Below are positions 9,448 through 18,049 of a stretch of DNA of 64,000 nt, piece after piece. Below the pieces are notes generated by a model that was not told the origin of the DNA, searched no databases, and was given only the letters and a program-made list of their open reading frames with translations. Origin of the DNA: Ketobacter sp964016105 (lineage in GTDB: Bacteria; Pseudomonadota; Gammaproteobacteria; Pseudomonadales; Ketobacteraceae); NCBI GenBank assembly GCA_964016105.1, contig CAXHEX010000002.1, forward strand, positions 186,001 through 250,000. The letters run 5' to 3'. The translations under genes and the position numbers were made by a program. Each line of letters opens with the position of its first letter. The first letter of the stretch is position 1.

Positions 9448-10251
9448 TTATTGATCAAGGCCTTGCCGCAATGACGCCATAAACTCTGCTACTTTCACCA
9501 GCATGGTATCAACATCGTTCTGATATTGAGCAATAATATTGACCAATGCGCTGCCCACCACGACACCTTCGGCATTTTGCCCAATGGTGCGCGCCGTTTC
9601 CGCATCTTTGATACCAAAGCCCACTGCAATGGGCAAATCCGTTATTTTACGAATTGTTTCAAGCCGCGCATTCACCCCATCCACGTCCAGGTTACCGGCT
9701 CCGGTAACCCCCTTCAGGGAGACGTAGTACAGATAGCCCCTGCCCTTGTCCGCAATCAACTTGATGCGCTTCTCACTGGTGGTGGGAGCAATTAAAAATA
9801 TACTCTCAATACCCACACGATCGAATTGCGCCAGAGCGGAATCCGCAGCCTCCGGCGGCAAATCCACCGTAATCAAACCATCCACACCCGCCTCAGCGGC
9901 GTCGTTGGCAAAGCGCTCATAACCGTATATTTCAATTGGGTTAAGATAACCCATCAAAACAATGGGAGTGGTCTGATTGGTTTTGCGAAACTCTCTCACC
10001 ATGGCCAACACATCAGTTGTGGTTATGCCGTTAGCTAAAGCGCGCTCGTCAGCAAGCTGGATCACTGGACCATCTGCCATGGGATCGGAAAATGGAATCC
10101 CCAGCTCAATAATATCAGCTCCGCTCTCCGCAAGTTGGTTCAATATGGACACAGTGGCGTCTTTATTAGGGTCACCGGCGGTGATAAAAGGTATAAGCGC
10201 TTTTTTGTTTTGCTGCTTTAGCGCCTGTAAACAAGCCTTGATGCGGCTCAT
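9448..10251 (-). CDS. trpA: Tryptophan synthase alpha subunit
   Basis: This 267-residue TIM-barrel protein cleaves indole-3-glycerol phosphate to indole and passes it to TrpB. Catalytic Glu49 and Asp60 sit in ELGIPFSDPMADGP, at the canonical positions. The phosphate-binding GFGIKD segment is also present. It lies 21 bases after trpB and 33 bases before accD, so tryptophan and fatty acid genes probably share a transcript. Confidence 0.97.
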   Translation of the reverse strand: MSRIKACLQALKQQNKKALIPFITAGDPNKDATVSILNQLAESGADIIELGIPFSDPMADGPVIQLADERALANGITTTDVLAMVREFRKTNQTTPIVLMGYLNPIEIYGYERFANDAAEAGVDGLITVDLPPEAADSALAQFDRVGIESIFLIAPTTSEKRIKLIADKGRGYLYYVSLKGVTGAGNLDVDGVNARLETIRKITDLPIAVGFGIKDAETARTIGQNAEGVVVGSALVNIIAQYQNDVDTMLVKVAEFMASLRQGLDQ

Positions 10252-10272
10252 GAACTGCTCCTCAATATACTT

Positions 10273-11487
10273 TTACAGGGTGATGCCGTCGATTTCGGCC
10301 ACCGTCAGAATGTCTTTGTCGCCCCGACCGGACAGATTGATCACCAGGGTTTGATCTTTGTCCATGGTGGGGGCCAGTTTAGCCGCATAAGCCAGCGCAT
10401 GACTGGACTCCAGCGCCGGCATTATACCTTCCGTGAGGGTTAGGTTACGGAATGCTGCCAGGGCCTCTTCATCATCTACCGCCACGTAATTCACTCGCCC
10501 ACAGTCCTTCAACCAGGCATGCTCTGGACCCACACCAGGGTAATCCAGACCCGCAGATACAGAATGGGTACCCACAATCTGGCCGGAATCGTCTTCCATT
10601 AGGTAGGTTCGGTTACCGTGCAATACGCCGGGGCGCCCGGCACACAAGGGCGCAGCGTGCTGGCCCGAGGCCAGCCCTAAGCCACCGGCTTCCACGCCGT
10701 ACATCTTCACGGATTCATCCCCTAGAAAAGGATGAAACAGGCCAATGGCGTTGGAGCCACCGCCTACACAGGCCACCAGGGCATCGGGTAATTTCCCGGT
10801 TTGATCCAGGCTTTGTTGCCGCGCTTCGCGGCCAATTACGCACTGGAAATCTCTGACAAGCAAAGGGTATGGATGTGGCCCCGCCACGGTACCGATGATA
10901 TAGAAAGTATCATCCACATTGGTAACCCAATCCCGTAACGCCTCGTTCATGGCGTCTTTCAGAGTCTTGGTACCGGATGTCACTGAATGAACCTTGGCAC
11001 CTAACAGCTTCATACGGTAAACGTTTAAAGATTGCCGTTGCACATCTTCCGAACCCATGAAGACTTCGCACTCCAGCCCCAAACGGGCTGCCACAGTGGC
11101 ACTGGCTACCCCGTGCTGGCCTGCCCCGGTCTCGGCGATCACACGCTTCTTACCGGTGTACTTGGCCAACAACGCTTGCCCAATGGTGTTATTAACCTTG
11201 TGGGCTCCGGTGTGGTTAAGATCTTCCCGTTTTAAGTAAATCTGTGCTCCACCCAACTGTTCCGACCAACGCTGAGCATGATACAGGGGTGAAGGTCGCC
11301 CCACATAGTGGGCCAGATCCCGATCAAATGCTTGCTGAAATTCAGGGTCGTTCGATAGTTTGGTATAGATTTCTTCAAGCTGATCCAGAGCTGAAATCAG
11401 GGTTTCAGACACAAACCGACCTCCGTAGGGGCCGAAATTGCCCAGTTCGTCTGGGGTATGAAGAAAATCTCGCTCAGGGTGAGACAC
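10273..11487 (-). CDS. trpB: Tryptophan synthase beta subunit
   Basis: This 404-residue PLP enzyme condenses indole with serine. The PLP lysine is K97 in NHTGAHKVNN, and the phosphate-binding loop VACVGGGSNAIG is visible near residue 240. It starts with GTG at 11487, preceded by a good AAGGAG ribosome site seven bases upstream. The start overlaps the 3' end of trpF by 14 bases, so translation is likely coupled. Confidence 0.97.
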   Translation of the reverse strand: MSHPERDFLHTPDELGNFGPYGGRFVSETLISALDQLEEIYTKLSNDPEFQQAFDRDLAHYVGRPSPLYHAQRWSEQLGGAQIYLKREDLNHTGAHKVNNTIGQALLAKYTGKKRVIAETGAGQHGVASATVAARLGLECEVFMGSEDVQRQSLNVYRMKLLGAKVHSVTSGTKTLKDAMNEALRDWVTNVDDTFYIIGTVAGPHPYPLLVRDFQCVIGREARQQSLDQTGKLPDALVACVGGGSNAIGLFHPFLGDESVKMYGVEAGGLGLASGQHAAPLCAGRPGVLHGNRTYLMEDDSGQIVGTHSVSAGLDYPGVGPEHAWLKDCGRVNYVAVDDEEALAAFRNLTLTEGIMPALESSHALAYAAKLAPTMDKDQTLVINLSGRGDKDILTVAEIDGITL

Positions 11488-12103
11488 TGTGTACTCCTTT
11501 CATAAATGCGCTTACCAGCGCAGGGTCTTTCTTGCCTTTTGCCTGCTCAACGCCGCCACTCACATCAACAGCCCAAGGTGCTACGGACTGGATTGCAAGT
11601 TGAACGTTGGAGGGAGTTAAACCACCGGCAAGAATTATCGGTTTTTCAAGCTGTTGCGGAATTCGGTTCCAATCAAAGACTTCACCGGTACCACCGGCTT
11701 TGCCAGCCACATAAGCGTCCAGGAGGATACCACGACTGCTGCGGTATTTGTCACATAGCGCTGCCAAATCTATGCCCTCTTTCATACGGATAGCTTTGAT
11801 ATAGGGTGTTTCGTATGATTGACACTCTTGTTCACTTTCATCACCGTGAAACTGCAGCAAATCCAGGGGCACTGCGGACTGTACCGAGCGCACAAACTCC
11901 GGCTCCGCATCCACAAATAGGCCCACGGTGGTGATAAATGCTGGCAACTGCTGGATGATATCTGCTGCTATTTCTGCTGCAATATTGCGAGGACTCGGTG
12001 GATAGAATACGAACCCCAAGGCATCTGCTCCACACTCAGCTGCGTGCAGAGCGTCCTCTACAGTCGTTATTCCGCAAATCTTAGCCCTAGTCAACGTAAC
12101 CAC
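11474..12103 (-). CDS. trpF: Phosphoribosylanthranilate isomerase
   Basis: This 209-residue TIM-barrel enzyme catalyses the Amadori rearrangement before indole-glycerol phosphate synthesis. The N-terminal motif AKICGITTVEDA holds the catalytic cysteine, and the C-terminal WAVDVSGGVEQAKGKKD is the phosphate-binding loop. The start appears to be GTG at 12103; a TTG a few codons downstream is possible. trpF, trpB and trpA form a tight group, while the remaining trp genes are elsewhere. Confidence 0.95.
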   Translation of the reverse strand: MVTLTRAKICGITTVEDALHAAECGADALGFVFYPPSPRNIAAEIAADIIQQLPAFITTVGLFVDAEPEFVRSVQSAVPLDLLQFHGDESEQECQSYETPYIKAIRMKEGIDLAALCDKYRSSRGILLDAYVAGKAGGTGEVFDWNRIPQQLEKPIILAGGLTPSNVQLAIQSVAPWAVDVSGGVEQAKGKKDPALVSAFMKGVHSVSP

Positions 12104-12178
12104 CTCAGCAATAAAACCGAGATTCTACATCAACCGTGCCAAACGAGCGATTTATTGCTGTGCCTGTGCAGATTCTTT

Positions 12179-12970
12179 TCAAGCCAGGGGCATAAACGGT
12201 ATGTCAGGGGCCGGATTCGGAATATGGAATTGATCGGGGTACTGTACCTTCATGAAGTATAAGCCAAAAGGCGGCGCAGTTACCCCGCCCAAAGTACGAT
12301 TGCGGAGGGCTAAAACCTCATTCACCCACTCCACGGGTTTTTTATTGCACCCAATGGCCATTAGTACCCCAGCTATATTTCGAACCATATGTTGTAAAAA
12401 TGCGTTGGCCTGAATATCCATAACAATCAAGGGCCCGCGGGAATACAGTTCCAGTTTATGGATGGTTCTCACGGGGGATTTCGCCTGACATCCCTGGGCT
12501 TGGAAAGAACTGAAGTCGTGCTCTCCCACTAAAGCGCTAGCAGCGGTTTTCATGCGCTCCAGGTCCAAAGGGTAATGATTCCAAACCAAATGCTTCATTC
12601 CAAGCGCGGGCCGAACCTGATGGTTGTATATAACATAGCGGTAGGCCCTTGAAAGAGCGGAAAAACGGGCATGAAACTCATCATCCACCTGCTTGGCCCA
12701 GCGCACCGCAACAGTATGGGGTAAATTGGTATTGCAACCAAAAATCCAACCTCGATCCCGCCGCTGGGCGTCCGTATCGAAATGAACCACCTGCCCCACC
12801 CCATGGACTCCTGTATCGGTGCGTCCTGCGCAAATCACTTTCACCTCATGATTAGCCACCTTACTCAGGGCATTTTCCAGATGCTCCTGCACCGTTTCAC
12901 GATCATGCTTTTGCCGCTGCCAGCCACTGTATTGGCTACCATCGTACTCAACACCCAAGGCTACTCTCAT
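12179..12970 (-). CDS. truA: tRNA pseudouridine(38-40) synthase
   Basis: This 263-residue enzyme converts uridines 38-40 of the tRNA anticodon stem to pseudouridine. Catalytic Asp52 lies in AGRTDTGVHG, the TruA signature. The C-terminal half has HDFSSFQAQG and MVRNIAGVLM, also diagnostic. In pseudomonads truA follows fimV directly; here an alpha/beta hydrolase and a TetR gene separate the two. Confidence 0.96.
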   Translation of the reverse strand: MRVALGVEYDGSQYSGWQRQKHDRETVQEHLENALSKVANHEVKVICAGRTDTGVHGVGQVVHFDTDAQRRDRGWIFGCNTNLPHTVAVRWAKQVDDEFHARFSALSRAYRYVIYNHQVRPALGMKHLVWNHYPLDLERMKTAASALVGEHDFSSFQAQGCQAKSPVRTIHKLELYSRGPLIVMDIQANAFLQHMVRNIAGVLMAIGCNKKPVEWVNEVLALRNRTLGGVTAPPFGLYFMKVQYPDQFHIPNPAPDIPFMPLA

Positions 12971-13072
12971 TTAACTATTCTCTTGCCCTTCAAATTAATT
13001 CCTGTTGGCTTTGCTCGCATCATTTGAAGATTAGCGCGCATTTGAGGGCCGGCAGTATAGCAATCTAACTCC

Positions 13073-13951
13073 TCATTTACTGACAACCTTACTTAAAAAA
13101 TCAAGCTGTAGTGCCAGGTTTTGGTCAAAGCTTTGTAAATACGGATCAAAGTGATCGGCATCGATGGTTTGAACCTGGACCTTCTCGGAGGAATAACGCT
13201 TTGTTTTCTGTTCATCAAACGGGGCCACGGTATCCCTCAGAGCACCAATCACCAACGTAGGTATACGGATGGATTTCAGATGCTTTATGGGTCGGTAGAA
13301 CCCCATGGTAGCCAAAGAACGAGCCGCCACGCGATTGTCGTGCTTTCGACCCAGAATATCTTGAATCCATTCTTCCACTCTCCAAGCTCCATCACGGTCC
13401 ATAGACGAATACTCTCCTGCCGGTGATACTATGGGTAGGTATCTGGTGGAAAAGGGATTTAACATATCGAAAGTTGCATCAAGGCCAAACCGAATCAAAC
13501 GGGTCAAAGGCACCGCTTTCACTGCACTCCTGCCATCAAGCATGGGTACTTGGGCAATGGCCGCCTTAAGCTCAGGATGCTCCGAAGCGATCTTCACAAC
13601 ATGACCCGCTCCGAAGGAGCTGCCCCAAAGGATGATATTGCTTTGGTCTACTTCCGGTAACGACTTCACATAGGCCAAAGCGGCTTCCACCGTTTTCTCC
13701 CGCTTCCATGGGCTGATCACATTACGAGGCAACCCCTCACTATCCCCCCAACCGGGATAATCAAATGTCATAACCCCATAACCAGCCCTATTGAAAGCTG
13801 AAATGAACTCGGTTACCAACGTCAACTGAGTACCACCCCAGCCATGAACCATCAGTAAAGTAGGGAAAACTCCCTGGTTACTGGGTTTGTACAGAGTTGC
13901 TGCACAGCGCACCCCCTGATTGTGAAAACTGCCTTTACTAAAATATTCCAC
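13073..13951 (-). CDS. Alpha/beta hydrolase (peptidase S9/DLH-like)
   Basis: This 292-residue cytoplasmic protein has an oxyanion region MVHGWGGTQ (34-42), a nucleophile elbow GSSFG with Ser112, an acid in LRDTVAPFD and a likely catalytic His267 in DADHFDP. The fold is secure but the substrate is not. The start is GTG at 13951 with GGGGGT close upstream. It is divergent from a TetR regulator at 14134, with palindromic sites between, so it is the probable target of that regulator. It has no signal peptide. It could be an esterase or a dienelactone hydrolase-like enzyme. Confidence 0.85.
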   Translation of the reverse strand: MEYFSKGSFHNQGVRCAATLYKPSNQGVFPTLLMVHGWGGTQLTLVTEFISAFNRAGYGVMTFDYPGWGDSEGLPRNVISPWKREKTVEAALAYVKSLPEVDQSNIILWGSSFGAGHVVKIASEHPELKAAIAQVPMLDGRSAVKAVPLTRLIRFGLDATFDMLNPFSTRYLPIVSPAGEYSSMDRDGAWRVEEWIQDILGRKHDNRVAARSLATMGFYRPIKHLKSIRIPTLVIGALRDTVAPFDEQKTKRYSSEKVQVQTIDADHFDPYLQSFDQNLALQLDFLSKVVSK

Positions 13952-14052
13952 GCATACCCCCGAAACTTGTTTTTAAGAACCTTGTTTTCATGACCTCCAT
14001 TACCTCAAACCTCCTTACCTCAAATCTAATAGTCACGAACTAACCACATCGA

Positions 14053-14075
14053 TTTCTTGAATTGCATTCAAGATA
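14053..14075. promoter_or_regulatory. Palindrome 1, probable TetR-family operator
   Basis: A perfect inverted repeat CTTGAAT-TGC-ATTCAAG spans 14056-14072 and extends to 14053-14075 with one mismatch. It lies between the divergent hydrolase and TetR genes and shares the half-site core TCTTGA/TCAAGA with the second palindrome 6 bases downstream. Confidence 0.6.
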
Positions 14076-14080
14076 ACTTA

Positions 14081-14111
14081 GATATATCTTGAATGTCAAT
14101 CAAGATATATC
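14081..14111. promoter_or_regulatory. Palindrome 2, probable TetR-family operator
   Basis: Arms GATATATCTTGA (14081-14092) and TCAAGATATATC (14100-14111) are perfect reverse complements separated by seven bases. The site ends 22 bases before the TetR start codon, where a repressor would block its own promoter. Its placement and length fit an autoregulatory TetR operator. Confidence 0.65.
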
Positions 14112-14133
14112 TGTCCCTACCTGGAGAAAGTAA

Positions 14134-14697
14134 ATGGCCAGAAATAAAAGGCACGTGGATCAACGAGTTAAGAAGGAAGAAATTGAGATAACGGCAGCTG
14201 AGCTTTTCAAAGAGTTTGGCTACGACAAAACATCCATGACACAGGTGGCCAAAAACACTGGCATTGCTCCCAATACCATATATTGGTACTTCGAAAACAA
14301 AGACGACCTGCTGGTGGCGGTGCTGAACCGGACCGTGTCCGAAGCCATGGTAGAAGTGCTTGCTAGAAAATCCCTGCCCTTGAATGTACAAATTGTCGAA
14401 CTGATAAACCAACTCGAGGACGCTGGCTCTCTCATTACTGACGTCCACGCAAGAGTCAAGAAATCAGCGGTAATTGAGGCCTGGCATGACAGTTTTCACC
14501 ACATGATTGAACAGCTGTCTGCCTCAGAACTGATGGATGCGGGCATTGAACCCGACCAGGCATTACAGGATGCACGCGTTTTGATTTATGTTGTAGAGGG
14601 GCTTCTTGCCCATCCACACAGGCATGAAGAAAGAGAGAAAGTTATTGATCACGCACTAACTAAACTGCTTGGGTCAGCCAAGCAGCTTAGTTCATAG
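14134..14697 (+). CDS. TetR/AcrR family transcriptional regulator
   Basis: This 187-residue protein has an N-terminal TetR DNA-binding domain. A helix-turn-helix is visible from about residue 14 to 55: ITAAELFKEFGYDKTSMTQVAKNTGIAP followed by NTIYWYFENKDDLL, the classic TetR signature. The C-terminal ligand domain has no recognisable subfamily mark. A ribosome site GGAGAAA precedes the ATG by five bases. It is divergent from the alpha/beta hydrolase and convergent with fimV. It likely represses itself and the hydrolase through the two palindromes upstream. The inducer is unknown. Confidence 0.92.
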   Translation: MARNKRHVDQRVKKEEIEITAAELFKEFGYDKTSMTQVAKNTGIAPNTIYWYFENKDDLLVAVLNRTVSEAMVEVLARKSLPLNVQIVELINQLEDAGSLITDVHARVKKSAVIEAWHDSFHHMIEQLSASELMDAGIEPDQALQDARVLIYVVEGLLAHPHRHEEREKVIDHALTKLLGSAKQLSS

Positions 14698-14733
14698 TCA
14701 AGAAACTCAAAACGGCTCTGTCTTAATCAGGGA

Positions 14734-17688
14734 TCAAGATTCTAGGCGGTCCATTAAGCTTTTCGCTTCTTCCACCTGGCTGTCATTCCCTTCAACCATC
14801 ACCTCATCCAAAATGTCTTTGGCACCATCACGGTCGCCCATGTCGATGTAGGCGCGGGCCAAATCCAGTTTGGTAGATGCTTCATCAGCATCGGACAAAA
14901 AGTCTAACTCTTCGTCAGAGCCACCCAATTCGTCATCCAGGGAAGTAAATTGATCACTGACATCCACTGAATCCAGATCGGCAATGATGGTGGTGGCATC
15001 ACCATCCTGCGACACAGGCTCCTCAGTACTGGGCGCCTCTTCCACAACATCGTCTTCCGCAAGAAAATCCGAATCCAAATCCACGTCAAGCTCGCTGGCC
15101 AAGGCTGCGGCGGACTGGGAATCCAGCACCGGCTCGTCCTCACTCTGGTCCGCTTCAACAGCGTCGGACGTGCCAGTATCAAAATCCAGATCCAGATCAT
15201 CCTTAGAGTCTACTTCGTTATCCAATTCTGGCACGCTGGATTCGTCAAGCCCTGGAAAATCCAAATCTGGCACGGCAGCTTCTGGAAGCGACTCACCTTC
15301 TGATAAACCCTGCACGTCAAAATCCAGCCCCATGTCGGGCTCAGATCCGGCAGCCGAGGACGGGGCATCGTCTTTCACATCCTCATCCAGGTTCAGATCC
15401 AGGTCGAAGTCCAAACCCGCCACTTCATCTTGCGCCTTCACATCGGAAGCCACGTTTAAATCGGCCAATGGGTTTGGAATGGAATCCAGGCTCTCGCTGG
15501 TATCTTCAATGTCGCTTAAGTTGAAGTTCAGCCCAGTGTCACTTTCTGCATCCAGCTCAGAAATTTCAGACGACGGTACCGACTGAGCTTGATCAAAATC
15601 AAAATCAGTGTCTGAGTCTAACGCTGTTATATCGTCAGAGGCCACGTCATCAGGCAAGCCGTCAAATGAGCTTGTTAGCTCGTCCTCGTGGGAGGTTAGC
15701 TTACCTCTAAGTTCATCCGCTCGGGCAATGCTCTCCGCGTCGCCCAAGTTCTGCAGCACACCGTAGTGCTGCATAAATACATTACTATCATTGGCTTCGG
15801 CACACACTTCGCACAATTTAAGCCTTATATCAGCTCGGTCCGGCTCAGACTCAGCCGCCGCCTCCAGCATTTCTATGGCCTGAGGGAAACGACCGTAGGC
15901 AATGTAAATGTCGGCTTCAGCAATAACGTCACTGGTCTGTGGAATGGTGTGCTCGTCCACACTGGATTCCACGGCTTCTTCGAAGGCATCGTCTTCTTCC
16001 AGGTCCACAGACTCAAACCTGGGCATTTCAGTATGATCCTGGGCTTCAGGTAGTTCAAAACTATCCAAGCCAGCATCGTCTTCTTCCACCTCTTCTGATT
16101 TACGTCGCGAGGCCAGGATAATCAAGACCAGTAGCAACATGATTGCGCCACCACCGAGTGCGAGATACAAAGGATTATTCAAAACCTTTTGAACAAAACC
16201 TTGTTGTGGCTGGGGTGACTGAGTTTGCTGCTGCTCTAACTGACTGGCAATCTGGTCATTAGCGGATTCGGGTTCAGCCTCAAAACCGGTCTTTTCTGGG
16301 CCAGCCATGTCAGAAGCCGGCTCCAGGGTGCCGGTCTCGGGCGCAGGTAATGCCCCTACCTCTCCAGCACCATCTTCTGAATAATTAAAATCAACGTCTT
16401 CGTCGAGACCGCCCTCAGCCGCTGCTGCGGCCTTGGCTAGAGTTTCGTCAGATTGACCAAAAACAGGGCTTTGCTCTGTTTCAACCGGGGCCTCGGCTAT
16501 ATCTGCCGCCACACTCTGTCTTAATTCAGCCCGCTCCTTCTCAAGCTCTTTTAGCTTGGCCTGCAAAGCGGCAATCTGCTCATCTTTTAAAGTGAGGACC
16601 TTACCTGACGTATCCAGTTGATCCTCAAGATCATCTACCTTCAGCTTAAGCTCGTTATTCTCTAGCTTAAACTTGTCAGCATTCTCCTCAGCCAGCGCCA
16701 ACTGATCACGCAGCTGCCCTTCAGACCCTGCACCACCTTGACCACTTTCTGAGGCTCCATTGTCTGAGCCACCCACCAGCTTTAAACGGCTCTCAGAGGT
16801 TTCAGGGGAAGACTCTGGAACTGGCTCAGCACTGCGACCACTTAAGTCGATCTGACGGGCTTCCAGGGGTTTTGCGGTTCGAGTGAGCCGTTGTTGCCAA
16901 ATACGATTTTGCTCCGCTGCCAGGGCGATAGCCTCACGGCTGCTGAGCTGCATTGCTTCTTCTTCCGTGGGCGCGCGCAGTACTTGCCCCTTTTTCAACA
17001 AATTAATATTGTTGTCGATGAAGGCCTCAGGGTTGTTACGTTGCAATGCCATCATGGTTTGCTGAATGTTCACCCTGCTTGAGGGCTTCATGTCCTGAGC
17101 AATGGCCCACAGGCTGTCGTTACTGGTTATGGTGTGGGTTTGGGGGGAGCTGCTATAGGAGTCCGCTGAGTAAGTACTTTGGGGTGTGGTCGCGGGTTGA
17201 TAGGTTGGCACCGAGTTCGCCGCGGGCGTTATGGCAGCAGGCGCAGAAGCCGTAGAGCTGGGACCACTGACAGGCTGTGCTTTCTGTTTGCTGTATATAG
17301 GTGGATCCAGAAGTAAGGTGTATTCCCTCAATAGGCGCCCCGCAGGCCAGTTAACTTCTACCAAGAAATTGAGGAAAGGTTCTTTAACCGGTTTGCGTGA
17401 ACTCACTTTGACAAACGATCTGCCCTGTCCGTTCAATACCACTTCAAACCGCAAATCCGTTAGAAAATGGAATCGTTCTACGTGCGAGGAATCGAAGTCC
17501 TCTTCGCTGGCTAATGTGGGAATGATCTCACTGGCAGTGAGTTCCCTAACTTGCACCAGTTCAATCTCGGCGTCCAAAGGCTCGCTTAGGGCGGAGTTGA
17601 GCTTTATTTCCCCTAAACCCAGCGCGTTGGCTAAACCGGGAATGAAAACGCCCACACCAAGCATTGCAGCAGCAAGTTTACGAACCAT
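14734..17688 (-). CDS. fimV: FimV/HubP family polar protein
   Basis: This 984-residue protein organises the cell pole and supports type IV pili and twitching in Pseudomonas relatives. It has an N-terminal signal peptide (1-22) and the conserved FimV N-terminal domain (23-135), starting LGLGEIKLNSALSEPLDAEI. A LysM peptidoglycan-binding domain (about 184-240), a coiled coil (about 330-395) and a single membrane segment (about 507-530) follow. The long cytoplasmic part is extremely rich in Asp and Glu. TPR-like pieces and the FimV C-terminal domain (TKLDLARAYIDMGD onward) complete it. truA normally follows directly; here two genes intervene. Confidence 0.95.
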   Translation of the reverse strand: MVRKLAAAMLGVGVFIPGLANALGLGEIKLNSALSEPLDAEIELVQVRELTASEIIPTLASEEDFDSSHVERFHFLTDLRFEVVLNGQGRSFVKVSSRKPVKEPFLNFLVEVNWPAGRLLREYTLLLDPPIYSKQKAQPVSGPSSTASAPAAITPAANSVPTYQPATTPQSTYSADSYSSSPQTHTITSNDSLWAIAQDMKPSSRVNIQQTMMALQRNNPEAFIDNNINLLKKGQVLRAPTEEEAMQLSSREAIALAAEQNRIWQQRLTRTAKPLEARQIDLSGRSAEPVPESSPETSESRLKLVGGSDNGASESGQGGAGSEGQLRDQLALAEENADKFKLENNELKLKVDDLEDQLDTSGKVLTLKDEQIAALQAKLKELEKERAELRQSVAADIAEAPVETEQSPVFGQSDETLAKAAAAAEGGLDEDVDFNYSEDGAGEVGALPAPETGTLEPASDMAGPEKTGFEAEPESANDQIASQLEQQQTQSPQPQQGFVQKVLNNPLYLALGGGAIMLLLVLIILASRRKSEEVEEDDAGLDSFELPEAQDHTEMPRFESVDLEEDDAFEEAVESSVDEHTIPQTSDVIAEADIYIAYGRFPQAIEMLEAAAESEPDRADIRLKLCEVCAEANDSNVFMQHYGVLQNLGDAESIARADELRGKLTSHEDELTSSFDGLPDDVASDDITALDSDTDFDFDQAQSVPSSEISELDAESDTGLNFNLSDIEDTSESLDSIPNPLADLNVASDVKAQDEVAGLDFDLDLNLDEDVKDDAPSSAAGSEPDMGLDFDVQGLSEGESLPEAAVPDLDFPGLDESSVPELDNEVDSKDDLDLDFDTGTSDAVEADQSEDEPVLDSQSAAALASELDVDLDSDFLAEDDVVEEAPSTEEPVSQDGDATTIIADLDSVDVSDQFTSLDDELGGSDEELDFLSDADEASTKLDLARAYIDMGDRDGAKDILDEVMVEGNDSQVEEAKSLMDRLES

Positions 17689-18049
17689 TATCTATTCCTT
17701 TGCTTTTTTTCAACCACTGGACGACCTGCGCCATCCCTCTGTTAACACTTCTTCAGTAACGCCAAATTGCTATGAATTGACCTAAACGGTTACGAACTCC
17801 ACCTAAACGACAACCAATCTCAAGCTTCAATCACGTTAGGGAGCCACAAAAAAATGAAAGCTACCCCTAACAAGGATAGCTTTCTATTCACCATTGTCAG
17901 GCAAATTCTTGAATAATCGTGACCCAGTTAGCCGATTAAACTAGAACGTGGCTAACGACAAGGAGGTAAGTATCAATTATTCATAGTGTTTTATCAACAA
18001 TTCAACGGCTTAAGCACGATTTTCGCTGCCTAAACCGTTTTAGAAATAA
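17689..18049. other. Intergenic region upstream of fimV
   Basis: This 361-base gap holds no credible gene. It contains the terminator of the TonB receptor gene (17848-17884). It also has two copies of CCTAAACG at 17781 and 17802, 21 bases apart (two helical turns), which may belong to fimV control; that is inference only. Confidence 0.4.
17848..17884 (-). terminator. Intrinsic terminator after the TonB receptor gene
   Basis: Inverted arms GAAAGCTA and TAGCTTTC (17856-17884) are followed on the minus strand by a run of T (17848-17854). It lies about 165 bases past the receptor stop codon. Confidence 0.65.

Noticed and set aside
14984..15586. 200-residue plus-strand frame, very rich in serine
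   Set aside because: It is the antisense shadow of the acidic repeats of fimV.
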